A stretch of 64,000 bases of DNA, from assembly GCF_000238295.3 (NCBI RefSeq), contig NZ_AHCD03000044.1, positions 744,001-808,000 of the forward strand, written 5' to 3'. This DNA comes from Pseudoalteromonas rubra. Its GTDB lineage: Bacteria; Pseudomonadota; Gammaproteobacteria; Enterobacterales; Alteromonadaceae. Numbering within the stretch: position 1 is the stretch's first letter; every line of letters starts with the position of its first letter. A model generated the notes under the pieces. The model saw nothing but the letters and a program-made list of their open reading frames with translations, was not told where the DNA came from and made no database searches. The position numbers were made by a program, and so were the translations under genes. Positions 47,440 to 56,731 of the stretch are shown in pieces.

Positions 47440-49110
47440 TTGCGTAGTAATGGAATGAACGCTGGCGTCCCCTGGACTGGTGTACTAATTATTCTTGTTT
47501 CGGTGTTGATATCAATAGTTTCTTCGGATGCTTTTTTTTATAAGTTTGATGTACCCAAGTGGATCGTATTCGATTTTTTCATCTGTGCCTCCCTGGCTTA
47601 CGCGTATATTAAGAAGGTTGACATTGAAATAAGCCGCTTAGGTTGGCTGAGTATTGTTTTACTGCTCTTGATGTTTGCGTCGTTATTGCATGCCGTTAAC
47701 TATTATGAAGGAGTCTCGTTTATCCTTAGATATGCTGGAAGCGTGCTGCTCTCATATTATTTGCTAAAAAGCGTATGGCACAGGTATGGCTTAAAATTAC
47801 TGTTTGATATTATCATATTTTCTTCAATAATTTTCTCGCTGTTCTATATTGAATCCAGAGTAATTGATTATGAGTTGGTTCATGTTACGGAATTTTCCTC
47901 GTTTGGCTTTGTCAATAATCTAGGTCAGGTTCTCAATATTTGGTTACCTGTTCTCGTTGCAGCAATATTGTATCAGAGGAAAGTAAATACGCGTTCTGTC
48001 TGTGGTACTTTGTCTTTTATTGTTTGTATTTGCGCGTTACTTGAGTCAGGCACCCGTGGAACAATTTTAGGTTTGCTTCTGGGGGAAATTGTTTTATTTT
48101 TACTGATCTTAAATAAGTTAAAGCATCGTGCATTCACATATCTAATAATTACTTTTAGCTTAATTGTTGGAGCGGTCGGATATAGCCAGTTAGATAGTTA
48201 TTTAGGTGGAAGGCTAAATAAAAAAATACAGAGCGTGCAAAACTTAGAAACAGGGCGAACAGATCTGTTTGCCAACACGTTTGACATGATCCTTGATAAA
48301 CCACTTGGGGTTGGGGTCAATAATTTTGAGTATATCCACCCGAAATACGCGAAGCTTGGTACTGAAGAAGCATCGCCTATGGTGGGTGAAAAAGTAGTAC
48401 TGAAAACACCACATAATATACTTCTGAAGTTTTATAGTGAAACTGGCTGGCTCGGTGGTTTAGTGTTTTCTGCGATACTCGCATTGATATTATTTAAATC
48501 GATGGTTAACGCTTATTATGGGAATCAAAGTGATAGGTGGCTACTTGTTGCAGTGGTCTCAACTTTGTTTCATTCACTGTTTACTGCACTCTTTTTGACA
48601 CCCGGAAGCTTGTTTTTTGCAATACTCTTGTTTTCATTTGTACTCTATAGAAATAAGGCGTTAATTGGCGAAAACACAGCTAGAACGCGGCTTGTTAGCT
48701 CAAATTGTTTGCCTGTTTTATTGATTATATATGCTGGCTTTTTTTCAACCAATCATTTGGCGAGTTACTATGCCCACACTGGGTATATGTCGGGCAATCA
48801 AGAAGACATGCAACGAAGCTTTAAGCTAAATCCTTACGATAGCAAAGCGTTATTTGACTATTATATCCTTCAGAGACACCTGTACAAAGATCATGAGAAG
48901 GCGCTAAGCGCATTAGAACGTTTTCTTCCATTGTATCCTTATCATACGAGTGGGCTTCTTGCGAGCGCTGAACTTATGATACAGCGTCATGACTATGCAG
49001 GAGCAATGAAAAAACTAGATTTTCTTCTAATATTTTACCCTGATCTAAAGCGCGCTCAGGAAATGAAAGTCATTGCGAAAAAGCAATTGGGACAGCCTAC
49101 TTTACTTTGA
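47440..49110 (+). CDS. O-antigen ligase/polymerase family (Wzy_C) membrane protein with C-terminal TPR region (556 aa)
   Basis: About 11-12 membrane segments span residues 10-440. The large periplasmic loop with LETGRTDLFANTFDMILDKP and LKTPHNILLKFYSETGWLGG is the Wzy_C (PF04932) signature shared by O-antigen ligases (WaaL), polymerases and O-oligosaccharyltransferases of the PglL type. Residues ~455-556 form TPR-like helices (MSGNQEDMQRSFKLNPYDSK; a final pair with HDYAGAMKKL). I choose the TTG at 47440 because ggagag lies 5 bp upstream. The in-frame ATG at 47455 is too far from it. It acts in the inner membrane on lipid-linked glycan. No glycan operon is adjacent. The next genes encode a lipoprotein and a collagen-like protein, so glycosylation of one of these is conceivable. 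Confidence 0.8.
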   Translation: MRSNGMNAGVPWTGVLIILVSVLISIVSSDAFFYKFDVPKWIVFDFFICASLAYAYIKKVDIEISRLGWLSIVLLLLMFASLLHAVNYYEGVSFILRYAGSVLLSYYLLKSVWHRYGLKLLFDIIIFSSIIFSLFYIESRVIDYELVHVTEFSSFGFVNNLGQVLNIWLPVLVAAILYQRKVNTRSVCGTLSFIVCICALLESGTRGTILGLLLGEIVLFLLILNKLKHRAFTYLIITFSLIVGAVGYSQLDSYLGGRLNKKIQSVQNLETGRTDLFANTFDMILDKPLGVGVNNFEYIHPKYAKLGTEEASPMVGEKVVLKTPHNILLKFYSETGWLGGLVFSAILALILFKSMVNAYYGNQSDRWLLVAVVSTLFHSLFTALFLTPGSLFFAILLFSFVLYRNKALIGENTARTRLVSSNCLPVLLIIYAGFFSTNHLASYYAHTGYMSGNQEDMQRSFKLNPYDSKALFDYYILQRHLYKDHEKALSALERFLPLYPYHTSGLLASAELMIQRHDYAGAMKKLDFLLIFYPDLKRAQEMKVIAKKQLGQPTLL

Positions 49111-49266
49111 CAAGTTTTGCGGTCTGGGGAGTTTTCTTCTCATTAAGCTTTTGTAAAAAAAGAAAAAAATGTTGTTTGTTATGAAGTGAGTTGATAGACT
49201 CCACTTGATCTATGGACCGACAATAGTTCCAAAATTAAAAATAATACCAATTTCAGGAAGAAGAAA

Positions 49267-49584
49267 ATGACTAAGGATTTACCTTCATTGTTGTTGGCGG
49301 TCGTTATGGCTGCATCGCTTTCAGCTTGTGGGTCAGGAGACAGTAAAGATACAACACCGCTCAATGGGAAAGATAGTGGTGTTGTTAAACCTGATCCTGA
49401 GCCCAAACCAAACCCCACGCCAGAAAAGGCGATACATACTGTATCCCAAACGGCACAAGCTCAGCCCGTAATTCAAAATGCTTCATCAGGACGTCACGAT
49501 TTAAAAGCCTCAACGGTTATCGTGAATCAGAAAGCGAGTTCCAACAATTTTCAATTAGACAATGCTCAAACTGCTCTAGACTAA
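49267..49584 (+). CDS. Small lipoprotein (105 aa)
   Basis: Signal peptide MTKDLPSLLLAVVMAASLSA is followed by the lipobox Cys21 (LSAC), so it is predicted to be lipid-anchored. The mature part is low-complexity and Pro/Lys/Asp-rich (DPEPKPNPTPEK) with no recognisable domain. RBS aggaag precedes the ATG at 49267. It lies 16 bp upstream of the collagen-like gene and is probably co-transcribed with it, so it may help anchor or export that protein, which is inference. Confidence 0.75.
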   Translation: MTKDLPSLLLAVVMAASLSACGSGDSKDTTPLNGKDSGVVKPDPEPKPNPTPEKAIHTVSQTAQAQPVIQNASSGRHDLKASTVIVNQKASSNNFQLDNAQTALD

Positions 49585-49600
49585 CTTTTTAAGGGATATT

Positions 49601-52600
49601 ATGTTTAAAGTTAATGCGTTAGCCGCAATGATTGCTGCTGCCAGTGCTATTTCTATGCCTGCTATTTCAGCTCAATTAAACCACCAAGGTACGTTGACCA
49701 ACTCAAATACTCAAGAAGTGGTTAACGATACACTGACTATCACATTTACGCTTTATGCAAACGATGAAAGCCTCTGGCAGGAAGTCAGAGAAGTTCAAGT
49801 TGTAGATGGCCAATACAGTGTCCGTCTCGGTGAGAATAATGACATTGATGCTGCCATTTTCCAAAATACAGAATTGGAACTGGGCATCAAGGTTGGAGAC
49901 GATATCGAAATGTCTCCTCGCTTGCGAATTGATGCAGTGCCCAGCGCATACTATGCCGATGTATCTGGATCCGTAAAAGGTTCGGTTGACGCGACTCAAG
50001 TTTCAGTAGCAGGGATCCCTGTGATAAATGAGAATGGTGAGTGGGTTGGTTCTACCGTCGGTTTAAAAGGTGAACCAGGTGCAGATGGTCGTGACGGTGT
50101 TGATGGTGCAGATGGCGCTGACGGTAAAGATGGTGTTGATGGCCAGGATGGTGCGCCGGGTGCCAATGGTCTTGATGGAGCCAAAGGTGAAAAAGGTGAT
50201 CAAGGTGAAAAGGGCGAACCTGGCGTCCAGGGCGAGAAGGGCGATCAAGGTGAACAAGGGGAGCAGGGCGAAAAAGGTGACAAAGGCCTTCAGGTTAAAG
50301 GTGCCTGGACAGAGCTTGCTGCTTACGTTGTTGACGATTTAGTTAGTTTTAACGGAAGTGCTTATATTGCCATTGCTGATGTTGCAGCAGTAGAAGAAGG
50401 TGGTGAAGCAAACCCTTCGCCGGATGTTGCAGCTCAATGGCTACAGCTGGTTGCTAAAGGTGAGCAAGGCGAAGCCGGAACTGATGGTAAAGATGGTCTT
50501 GATGGTGCCAATGGAGAGAAAGGCGACCAGGGTGAAAAAGGTGACCCGGGTGAAAAAGGCGAACAAGGTGAGAAAGGTGAACCGGGTGAAAAAGGTGATC
50601 AAGGTGAACCTGGTCAGAAAGGAGATCAGGGTGAGCAAGGTGATCAAGGCGAGCAAGGTGAACCGGGTCAAAAGGGTGATCAGGGGGAGCCTGGTGAAAA
50701 AGGGGACCAGGGTGAAAAAGGGGACAAAGGACTTCAGATCCGCGGCGTTTGGTCACAGCAGGAAGCTTATGCCACTGATGATGTTGCCATTCACAATGGT
50801 AGTGCATACGTTGCGCTAGCGAATATCCCCTCAGCAGAAGAGGCTGGCAGTATTAACCTGTCTCCTGAAATCGCAACAGATAGCTGGTTGTTATTAGTCG
50901 CGAAAGGCGAGCAAGGTGATCAGGGTGCCACAGGTGAGCAAGGCGAAAAAGGCGACCCTGGCGAGAGAGGCCAGAAAGGCGAACAAGGTGAGAAAGGCGA
51001 CCCGGGTTCCAAAGGTGATCAAGGTGAACGTGGTGAGAAAGGTGACCCGGGTGTAAAAGGTGACCAGGGTGCCAAAGGTGAGCAAGGCGAAAAGGGCGAC
51101 CGCGGTGAGAAAGGTGACCCGGGGGCGAAAGGCGACCAGGGTGCTAAAGGTGATCAAGGTGAAAAAGGCGATCGCGGCGAGAAAGGCGATCAGGGTGAAA
51201 AAGGTGAGCAAGGTGAGAAGGGTGACCGAGGTGAACAAGGCGAGAAAGGCGAAAAAGGTGACCGTGGCCTGACCGTTAAAGGTGATTGGACTTCGGAATC
51301 CGGGTATAGCGCAAATGATGTTGTTGTTCATGAAGGACAAGCCTATATCGCTCGGGTAGATATTATCGCCACGCAGGAATCGGGCTCTATTAATGAGGCG
51401 CCCGCGGCTTCTAATAACTGGTTATCTCTATTCGCGGGAGTCGGTTCTGGCATGCCAGGTAAAGACGGCCTGGACGGCAAAGATGGTAAAGATGGTTTAC
51501 CAGGCCAGGATGGCGTGAACGGTAATGATGGTGAGCGAGGTGAAAAAGGCGACCCTGGTGATAAAGGAGACAAGGGCGACAAAGGAGAGCAGGGCGAACA
51601 AGGTGAACGCGGCGAAAAAGGTGACCCGGGTGATAAAGGAGAACAGGGTGACAAAGGTGACCGTGGTGAGCAAGGTGAGCGCGGCGAAAAAGGCGAAAAA
51701 GGCGATAAAGGAGATAAAGGAGATAAGGGTGAAAAAGGTGACAAAGGTGATCGTGGCCTGACAATCAAAGGTGATTGGTCAGCAGAATCAGCATACAGTA
51801 CGGATGACGTGGTTGTACATGAAGGACAAGCCTATATTGCTCGAATCGATATATTAGCAACTGAAGAATCCGGTACGGTTAACCTTGCGCCAGCACTTTC
51901 TAATGATTGGCTATCTCTGTTTGCTGGCATTGGCTCTGGTATGCCGGGTAAAGACGGCTTAGATGGTAAAGATGGTGCGCCAGGTAAAGATGGCGTTGAT
52001 GGTGCCGATGGTGCTCCGGGCGCTGATGGTGCGCCAGGTAAAGACGGTGCGCCAGGTAAAGACGGTGCGCCAGGTAAAGACGGTATCGACGGCGCGCCAG
52101 GTAAAGATGGTGTAGATGGTGCAGATGGTGCAGATGGTGTCGATGGTGCTCCGGGTAAAGATGGCGAACCTGGCGAGAAAGGTTTGCAAGTAAAAGGCGT
52201 ATGGAGTGCTCAGTCTGGCTATGACATCGATGATGTCGTCACATTCCAGGGCAGTGCGTATATCGCTTCTGTTGCTGTTGCAGCAACCGATGGCACGAAT
52301 ATGTCACCGGTAGAGGATGCACAGAGCTGGCATCTGTTAGTGGCTAAGGGCTCTAAGGGCATTAACTTCATTGCGTCTGGCTACTTACTAACCACAGAAT
52401 ATGTGGCAGGTGATGTGATCAGCTACATGGGCAGTGCATTCATTGCGACTCAGGAAGTCATTGGTGTTCCGCCTACGGACTCTCAGGGTAATATCCAGCA
52501 GCCGTGGTCTATTTTGGCTAAAGGCGTTGATTACGATGAAGAGCAGCTGGTTAAACGTGCTGAACTGCCAGAATTTGACGCGTTTGCACTGAGCGCTGAC

Positions 52601-53848
52601 GTGACGCAAATGCTGTCCGGTTACGCGACCGCAACACAGCTAACCCAGGCTCTGACTGTCAAGGCAAATCAAAGTGATGTAGACACAGCACTGGCTGCAA
52701 AGGCGAACCAAAGTGATGTAGATACAGCGCTGGCGGCTAAGGCAAACCAGAGTGATGTAAATACAGCATTGGCTGCAAAGGCGAACCAAAGTGATGTAGA
52801 CACCGCACTGGCAGCTAAGGCGAACCAGAGTGATGTAGATACAGCACTGGCGGCTAAGGCAAACCAGAGTGATGTAAATACAGCACTGGCAGCTAAGGCA
52901 AACCAGAGTGATGTAGATACAGCACTGGCAGCTAAGGCAAACCAGAGTGATGTAGACACAGCACTGGCAGCTAAGGCAAACCAGAGTGATGTAGACACAG
53001 CACTGGCTGCAAAGGCGAACCAGAGTGATATGGCTACTGCATTAGCTGCAAAGGCAAATCAGAGTGATGTAAACACTGCGCTGGCTGCGAAGGCAAACCA
53101 AAGTGATGTAGATACAGCTTTGGCAACTAAAGCCAATCAGGCTGATATGCTTACAGCCTTGTCATCCACTATTAAGTTCACGCCAACTAAGCTTGCTTGG
53201 TCTGAACAGAATGCCTATCAAACTGGAGAGGTTGCACGCGTAGAGTTTAGCAATAGCCTTTATGTGGCCAATCAGGAGATTGCGGCATCAAGTTCTGAAA
53301 AGTCACCGGTGCTGGATACGGAGCGTTGGTCGCTATTGCTAAAAGGGGCTGAAGTGACGAACAAGAACATCATCTTTGTAACAAGTACTGCGTATACCGC
53401 AAAGTTAGGTGGCGTAGAAGGTGCCAATGCTATTTGTACCTCTTTAGCAAATAGCGCTGATTCCGTTGCTCCTGCCGGTGAATATAAGGCACTACTAAAT
53501 GGGTTTTATGACTCCATTGATAGTTCAGCTAAGATATACAATATTAACGGCGATCTCGTGTCTAACTCCAGATCCGATCTATTAACTGATGGATTGTTAG
53601 CAGGGATTAAGTTTGATGAAAAGGGCAATGATCTAACCGGCTTAAGGGTTTGGACAAATGCAAATGCTAAAGGCTTTTATGAACACTGGCTAGCATGCAA
53701 TAACTGGCAGGCTTCTGTTCCGACAGATATGTATGCTTCAACAGGAGCAATGACGGGTGTAGTGGGTAGTACACAATTCCCCGAGTGGTTTTCTGACACC
53801 ATAATGAACTGTAACATAGAAGCACGCCTATACTGTGTTAAACAGTAA
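49601..53848 (+). CDS. Secreted bacterial collagen-like protein with CBM5/12-like modules and DUF1554-like C-terminus (1,415 aa)
   Basis: Residues 1-24 are a signal peptide (cleavage ISA/QL). A ~100-aa beta-rich domain follows (LNHQGTLTNSN, SLWQEVREVQVVDGQYSVRL, PRLRIDAVPSAYYAD). From ~155 come five Gly-X-Y collagen tracts (GEKGDQGEKGEPG, GKDGAPGKDG) broken by ~60-aa modules like chitin-binding CBM5/12 domains (GAWTELAAYVVDDLVSFNGS..YIA, ending W-L-L-V-A-K-G). I count seven such modules, the last two in non-collagenous sequence. Residues 1017-1185 are thirteen 13-aa stalk repeats (ALAAKANQSDVDT). The end (~1250-1415) resembles DUF1554, with paired cysteines (NAICTSL, WLACNNW, IMNCNIEARLYCV). 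It is probably a trimeric extracellular fibre, with collagen stability coming from charged E-K-G-D triplets. A good terminator follows. Confidence 0.9.
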   Translation: MFKVNALAAMIAAASAISMPAISAQLNHQGTLTNSNTQEVVNDTLTITFTLYANDESLWQEVREVQVVDGQYSVRLGENNDIDAAIFQNTELELGIKVGDDIEMSPRLRIDAVPSAYYADVSGSVKGSVDATQVSVAGIPVINENGEWVGSTVGLKGEPGADGRDGVDGADGADGKDGVDGQDGAPGANGLDGAKGEKGDQGEKGEPGVQGEKGDQGEQGEQGEKGDKGLQVKGAWTELAAYVVDDLVSFNGSAYIAIADVAAVEEGGEANPSPDVAAQWLQLVAKGEQGEAGTDGKDGLDGANGEKGDQGEKGDPGEKGEQGEKGEPGEKGDQGEPGQKGDQGEQGDQGEQGEPGQKGDQGEPGEKGDQGEKGDKGLQIRGVWSQQEAYATDDVAIHNGSAYVALANIPSAEEAGSINLSPEIATDSWLLLVAKGEQGDQGATGEQGEKGDPGERGQKGEQGEKGDPGSKGDQGERGEKGDPGVKGDQGAKGEQGEKGDRGEKGDPGAKGDQGAKGDQGEKGDRGEKGDQGEKGEQGEKGDRGEQGEKGEKGDRGLTVKGDWTSESGYSANDVVVHEGQAYIARVDIIATQESGSINEAPAASNNWLSLFAGVGSGMPGKDGLDGKDGKDGLPGQDGVNGNDGERGEKGDPGDKGDKGDKGEQGEQGERGEKGDPGDKGEQGDKGDRGEQGERGEKGEKGDKGDKGDKGEKGDKGDRGLTIKGDWSAESAYSTDDVVVHEGQAYIARIDILATEESGTVNLAPALSNDWLSLFAGIGSGMPGKDGLDGKDGAPGKDGVDGADGAPGADGAPGKDGAPGKDGAPGKDGIDGAPGKDGVDGADGADGVDGAPGKDGEPGEKGLQVKGVWSAQSGYDIDDVVTFQGSAYIASVAVAATDGTNMSPVEDAQSWHLLVAKGSKGINFIASGYLLTTEYVAGDVISYMGSAFIATQEVIGVPPTDSQGNIQQPWSILAKGVDYDEEQLVKRAELPEFDAFALSADVTQMLSGYATATQLTQALTVKANQSDVDTALAAKANQSDVDTALAAKANQSDVNTALAAKANQSDVDTALAAKANQSDVDTALAAKANQSDVNTALAAKANQSDVDTALAAKANQSDVDTALAAKANQSDVDTALAAKANQSDMATALAAKANQSDVNTALAAKANQSDVDTALATKANQADMLTALSSTIKFTPTKLAWSEQNAYQTGEVARVEFSNSLYVANQEIAASSSEKSPVLDTERWSLLLKGAEVTNKNIIFVTSTAYTAKLGGVEGANAICTSLANSADSVAPAGEYKALLNGFYDSIDSSAKIYNINGDLVSNSRSDLLTDGLLAGIKFDEKGNDLTGLRVWTNANAKGFYEHWLACNNWQASVPTDMYASTGAMTGVVGSTQFPEWFSDTIMNCNIEARLYCVKQ
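50065..52190 (+). repeat. Collagen Gly-X-Y repeat tracts (five segments)
   Basis: Approximate tracts: 50065-50290, 50455-50740, 50905-51270, 51452-51760 and 51942-52190. Glycine occupies every third codon, with X-Y dominated by EK, DQ, EQ, DR and EP, and by KD/AP/VD in the last tract. Tracts 1-4 end in GDKGL or GDRGL directly before a CBM-like module; tract 5 ends GEKGL. Confidence 0.93.
52649..53155 (+). repeat. 13 tandem 39-bp repeats (13-aa stalk units)
   Basis: Thirteen units of ALAAKANQSDVDT (variants VNT, MAT; first ALTVKANQSDVDT; last ALATKANQADMLT), 13 x 39 = 507 bp exactly. Alanine/hydrophobic spacing suggests a helical or trimeric coiled-coil stalk like those in phage fibres and autotransporter adhesins. 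Confidence 0.95.
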
Positions 53849-53873
53849 AAACTAAGCAAAGCTCAATAGTATA

Positions 53874-53905
53874 AAAGCCCGGCCGATGTGAGCCGGGCTT
53901 TTTTG
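53874..53905 (+). terminator. Strong rho-independent terminator after the collagen-like gene
   Basis: Perfect 10-bp stem aaagcccggc (53874-53883) / gccgggcttt (53892-53901), 8-nt loop, then a T run to 53905. Confidence 0.9.
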
Positions 53906-53970
53906 TCATTTGCATCAGACAAAGAAACCCAAGTAAAATAAGGGTCAATATTGAAAAATACGCAAAGTAA

Positions 53971-54906
53971 ATGACAGTCACAGCACTTTCCACCTTATTG
54001 CACCACCTTTCTCAACAGACGTTACCCAATGAAGTGCGTCGTCTTTTCCATGGTCGGGGTCGCTGTTACCCGGGGCTTGAACAAATTACGATAGATTGGC
54101 TGCAGGGGCAGCTCCTGATCTCTTTATTTAAAGAACATGAGCAGCAATGGCTTGATGCGCTTAAATCTGAATTACTGAAATTGATTGAGTCTCAGCCATG
54201 GGCCGAGCGGGTTTCAGCTGTGATACTGCAACATCGATATGCCAGTGGTGCGCCTGTGGAACTGTTATATGGTGAGCTGTCAGCCATGCCTGTTGTAAAT
54301 GAACAAGGCCTGAAATTCGGTTTATCTCTGGGTGCCAAGCAAAACATGGGGTTGTTTTTAGACATGCGACTGGGACGCCAGTGGGTGAAAGGCCAGTCTG
54401 ACGGTAAGCGTGTGCTGAACTTGTTTTCTTATACCTGTGGTTTTTCGGTTGCTGCGTTGGACGGAAATGCAGAACATGTTGTGAATCTCGACATGTCTAA
54501 AGCCGCGCTAAAACAAGGTAAAGTAAACCACCAGTTAAATGGTCATGATGTAAGTAAGGTGTCGTTTCTTGGTCACGAATTGTTTAAATCCTGGGGTAAA
54601 GTGAAGAAACAGGGTCCCTATGATTTAATCATCATTGATCCTCCTAGTTTTCAGAAGGGCAGTTTTGCGCTGACAAAAGATTATCAGCGGATCTTAAGAC
54701 GTCTGGGTGATTTACTGACTGAGCAGGGAAGTGTGCTGGCATGCGTTAATTCTCCTGACGTGAGTGCCCAGTTTTTGATAGACGAAATGGCCAGGGAAGC
54801 ACCGCAGATGCAATTTGAATCAAGATTGCCAAATCCGCCAGAATTTCCCGACATCAATGAGGACAGCAGTCTAAAGTGCCTGGTTTTTAAGACCAAAAGC
54901 GTTTAA
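53971..54906 (+). CDS. Class I SAM-dependent methyltransferase, RlmI/RlmK-like (311 aa)
   Basis: Motif I is VLNLFSYTCGFSVAAL, the acidic strand-2 end is VVNLDMSKAALK, and the catalytic motif IV is LIIIDPPSFQKGSF, all as in the RlmI/RlmKL family of rRNA methyltransferases. The protein is shorter than RlmI (about 396 aa) and the N-terminal part does not show a clear PUA domain. The annotation class I rRNA methyltransferase is therefore reasonable but the target base is not assured. It ends 2 nt into the convergent solute-binding-protein gene (stop codons overlap at 54903-54906). It appears to be a single-gene transcript after the collagen terminator. Confidence 0.82.
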   Translation: MTVTALSTLLHHLSQQTLPNEVRRLFHGRGRCYPGLEQITIDWLQGQLLISLFKEHEQQWLDALKSELLKLIESQPWAERVSAVILQHRYASGAPVELLYGELSAMPVVNEQGLKFGLSLGAKQNMGLFLDMRLGRQWVKGQSDGKRVLNLFSYTCGFSVAALDGNAEHVVNLDMSKAALKQGKVNHQLNGHDVSKVSFLGHELFKSWGKVKKQGPYDLIIIDPPSFQKGSFALTKDYQRILRRLGDLLTEQGSVLACVNSPDVSAQFLIDEMAREAPQMQFESRLPNPPEFPDINEDSSLKCLVFKTKSV

Positions 54907-55652
54907 TTGAGCTGCCATTGAGACAGGATTTGCTGGTATTTGCCGGAGTCTTTCAGGCTTGCCAGTGCGTTCATCAGCTGGTTGGCCTGTTGTTGATTGA
55001 AGTCTAAACTGGTTGCTAAATGCAGCTCTGAAGGAAAGGCTGGTACTGCCAGTTTCCGTTCCACCTGATCTGCAGGTAACCCCAGTGCACTGAGCTCTTT
55101 GTTGATGGTTTGTGCATTGGTGAGAACTAAGTCAGTACGCCCTTTGAATAACATGTGCCACAAGGTCTGATAATGGGATACCAGAACTAACTCGTGATCT
55201 TCTGAGTAGCCGGCAGCACGTAAAAATCTTTCACTGTAATATCCGCGAATGGTGCTGACGCGATGTTGTCTGGCACTGTTTAAATCCTGAAGAGAAAATG
55301 TACGGTCTTTAAGGCCAATCAGATAGGCCTGAGCGTGGCACATGACACCCAGAAACCGATAGTTTTGAGCTCGCTCCGGGGTCTTTAGCCAGGATAACAG
55401 CAGCGTATTGTCTTTAGCCCGCATTTCATGCAGTGCACGTGCCATTGGCATGATCTCGATTTGACCCTGCAATCCGGTTTGTGCGAGCAATTGCCGGGCA
55501 ACCTCAACCAAAGCGCCTGTGGGTTTACCGCTTGGATCCAGGTAATGGTAAGGGGGGAGGTCCTCCGCGACAAAGCGGATGGCTGTGGCATGGCCGGATA
55601 AGGGTATCAGAGCAACAATAAAAACGAATAAAAACGTAAAACGCATAGACAC
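54903..55652 (-). CDS. Periplasmic solute-binding protein, SBP_bac_3-like (249 aa)
   Basis: Signal peptide MSMRFTFLFVFIVALIPLSG(HATA) is followed by IRFVAEDLPPYHYLDPSGKP, the opening of family 3 solute-binding domains, and GALVEVARQLLAQTGLQGQI. No permease or ATPase gene is adjacent. Orphan proteins of this type are common in marine gammaproteobacteria and may serve as signalling receptors or have lost their transporter. The ligand is unknown. The gene is convergent with the methyltransferase gene, with a 4-bp overlap of the two reading frames' ends. Confidence 0.82.
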   Translation of the reverse strand: MSMRFTFLFVFIVALIPLSGHATAIRFVAEDLPPYHYLDPSGKPTGALVEVARQLLAQTGLQGQIEIMPMARALHEMRAKDNTLLLSWLKTPERAQNYRFLGVMCHAQAYLIGLKDRTFSLQDLNSARQHRVSTIRGYYSERFLRAAGYSEDHELVLVSHYQTLWHMLFKGRTDLVLTNAQTINKELSALGLPADQVERKLAVPAFPSELHLATSLDFNQQQANQLMNALASLKDSGKYQQILSQWQLN

Positions 55653-55695
55653 ACTACATACAGCCTAAAACCAGCAGTTTGCCGTGTTTCTGAGC

Positions 55696-55753
55696 AAAAA
55701 TCTAGCTCAGCACCTCAGACCACCTGATAAGGGTACACTTGAAATGCTGAGCT
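55696..55753 (-). terminator. Probable terminator of the lipoprotein gene (minus strand)
   Basis: agctcagca (55704-55712) is a perfect 9-bp complement of tgctgagct (55745-55753). Read on the minus strand the hairpin is followed by agattttt. The loop is long (32 nt), which lowers confidence. Confidence 0.5.
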
Positions 55754-55791
55754 GGGAATGACAGGGGTATTAGTGGTCAGCCCTGCGGGTT

Positions 55792-56553
55792 TTAGTCTCT
55801 GAGGCGAATTTCAAATTTATCAGAGTAACGTTCCTGAACGGCTTTAGCAGAACTGCCGCTGGCATAGCTTGGGTCAACTGTCCCTGCCCGAGTGCGGGCA
55901 AGGTAAAACTCTGCACTGCACTCCTGGCGGGTATTAATAGCAGTATCTTTCAACGCTTCGATAGTGCTTAGGTCGAACACTTGAGTACCATCGTCAGTGA
56001 GTTTTTCATTGTTTATATTAACAAAAAAGCTGTTACCGTCGTTTCTCTTACACTCAATTGTCAACTTGCTTGAAAATGTAGTGTCATCCTCTGTGCCGGG
56101 CGTCCAGGCCAGTGTCAGCTCGTCATTCACCGAAAAAGACTGGTTTTTTTGCGGGGTAATGATGTTAAACGGACGAGGTAAGTTCATGGTCGTGGTCAGT
56201 GTTTTATTTTCAGACCCTCTGGTAAAGTCGACAGTAAACTGGGTGCCACCTGACGTCACATCAAAAATTGCGCGATAGTCCACGTCAAAGAGCTCTTCAT
56301 CTTCGCTCATAACCTGACTGATATTGGCCGCTCTTGCTACCAGCTTATCATTTGCAGTCAGTTTGATATTATTGCCATTTGGGCCATCAACATTAAGCTC
56401 TGCGATTACCCGGGACGTTTCACCTGTAGTTGTGACATAAATTTTAGACCAGATGGCCTCTGTTTTAACGTTTTCAGAGTCGGTTGTTTCTGTTGAACAT
56501 GCCAGCAGCGTCGAGCATGCCAATGCCAGTATAGAAAATTTAAAAGAATTCAT
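55792..56553 (-). CDS. Lipoprotein of unknown function (253 aa)
   Basis: The signal MNSFKFSILALACSTLLACS has a lipobox ending in Cys19. The mature protein is beta-rich (IWSKIYVTTTGETSRVIAEL, LTLAWTPGTEDDTTFSSKLT) and two later cysteines (IECK, QECSAEF) may form a disulfide. The segments INTRQECSAEFYLARTRAGT and VDPSYASGSSAKAVQERYSD look like a conserved ending, but I cannot name a family. RBS aaggga precedes the ATG at 56553. Neighbouring genes give no functional clue. Confidence 0.7.
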   Translation of the reverse strand: MNSFKFSILALACSTLLACSTETTDSENVKTEAIWSKIYVTTTGETSRVIAELNVDGPNGNNIKLTANDKLVARAANISQVMSEDEELFDVDYRAIFDVTSGGTQFTVDFTRGSENKTLTTTMNLPRPFNIITPQKNQSFSVNDELTLAWTPGTEDDTTFSSKLTIECKRNDGNSFFVNINNEKLTDDGTQVFDLSTIEALKDTAINTRQECSAEFYLARTRAGTVDPSYASGSSAKAVQERYSDKFEIRLRD

Positions 56554-56731
56554 GTTGTCCCTTACAGGTTTGAGTCAATACTGGCCCCATTCTAATCACG
56601 AACCACAAAAGAAAACATGGTGTTTTACATTTTAATACAAACAACATGAATTTTTGAACACATTTCTGAGCCTTGGCTGGTGCCATTGATAGGGCACAAT
56701 TTTATGCTCCACACCAGCGCAATGCTCTAAT

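Noticed and set aside
50070..51770. Lys/Val- or Pro/Ser-rich frames overlapping the collagen tracts on both strands
   Set aside because: They are frame-shifted or antisense readings of Gly-X-Y codons, with low-complexity products and no start signals.
52649..53155. Regular 39-bp repeats that could suggest a CRISPR array
   Set aside because: Units are contiguous with no unique spacers, in frame inside a coding region, and encode a 13-aa protein repeat. No cas gene is present.
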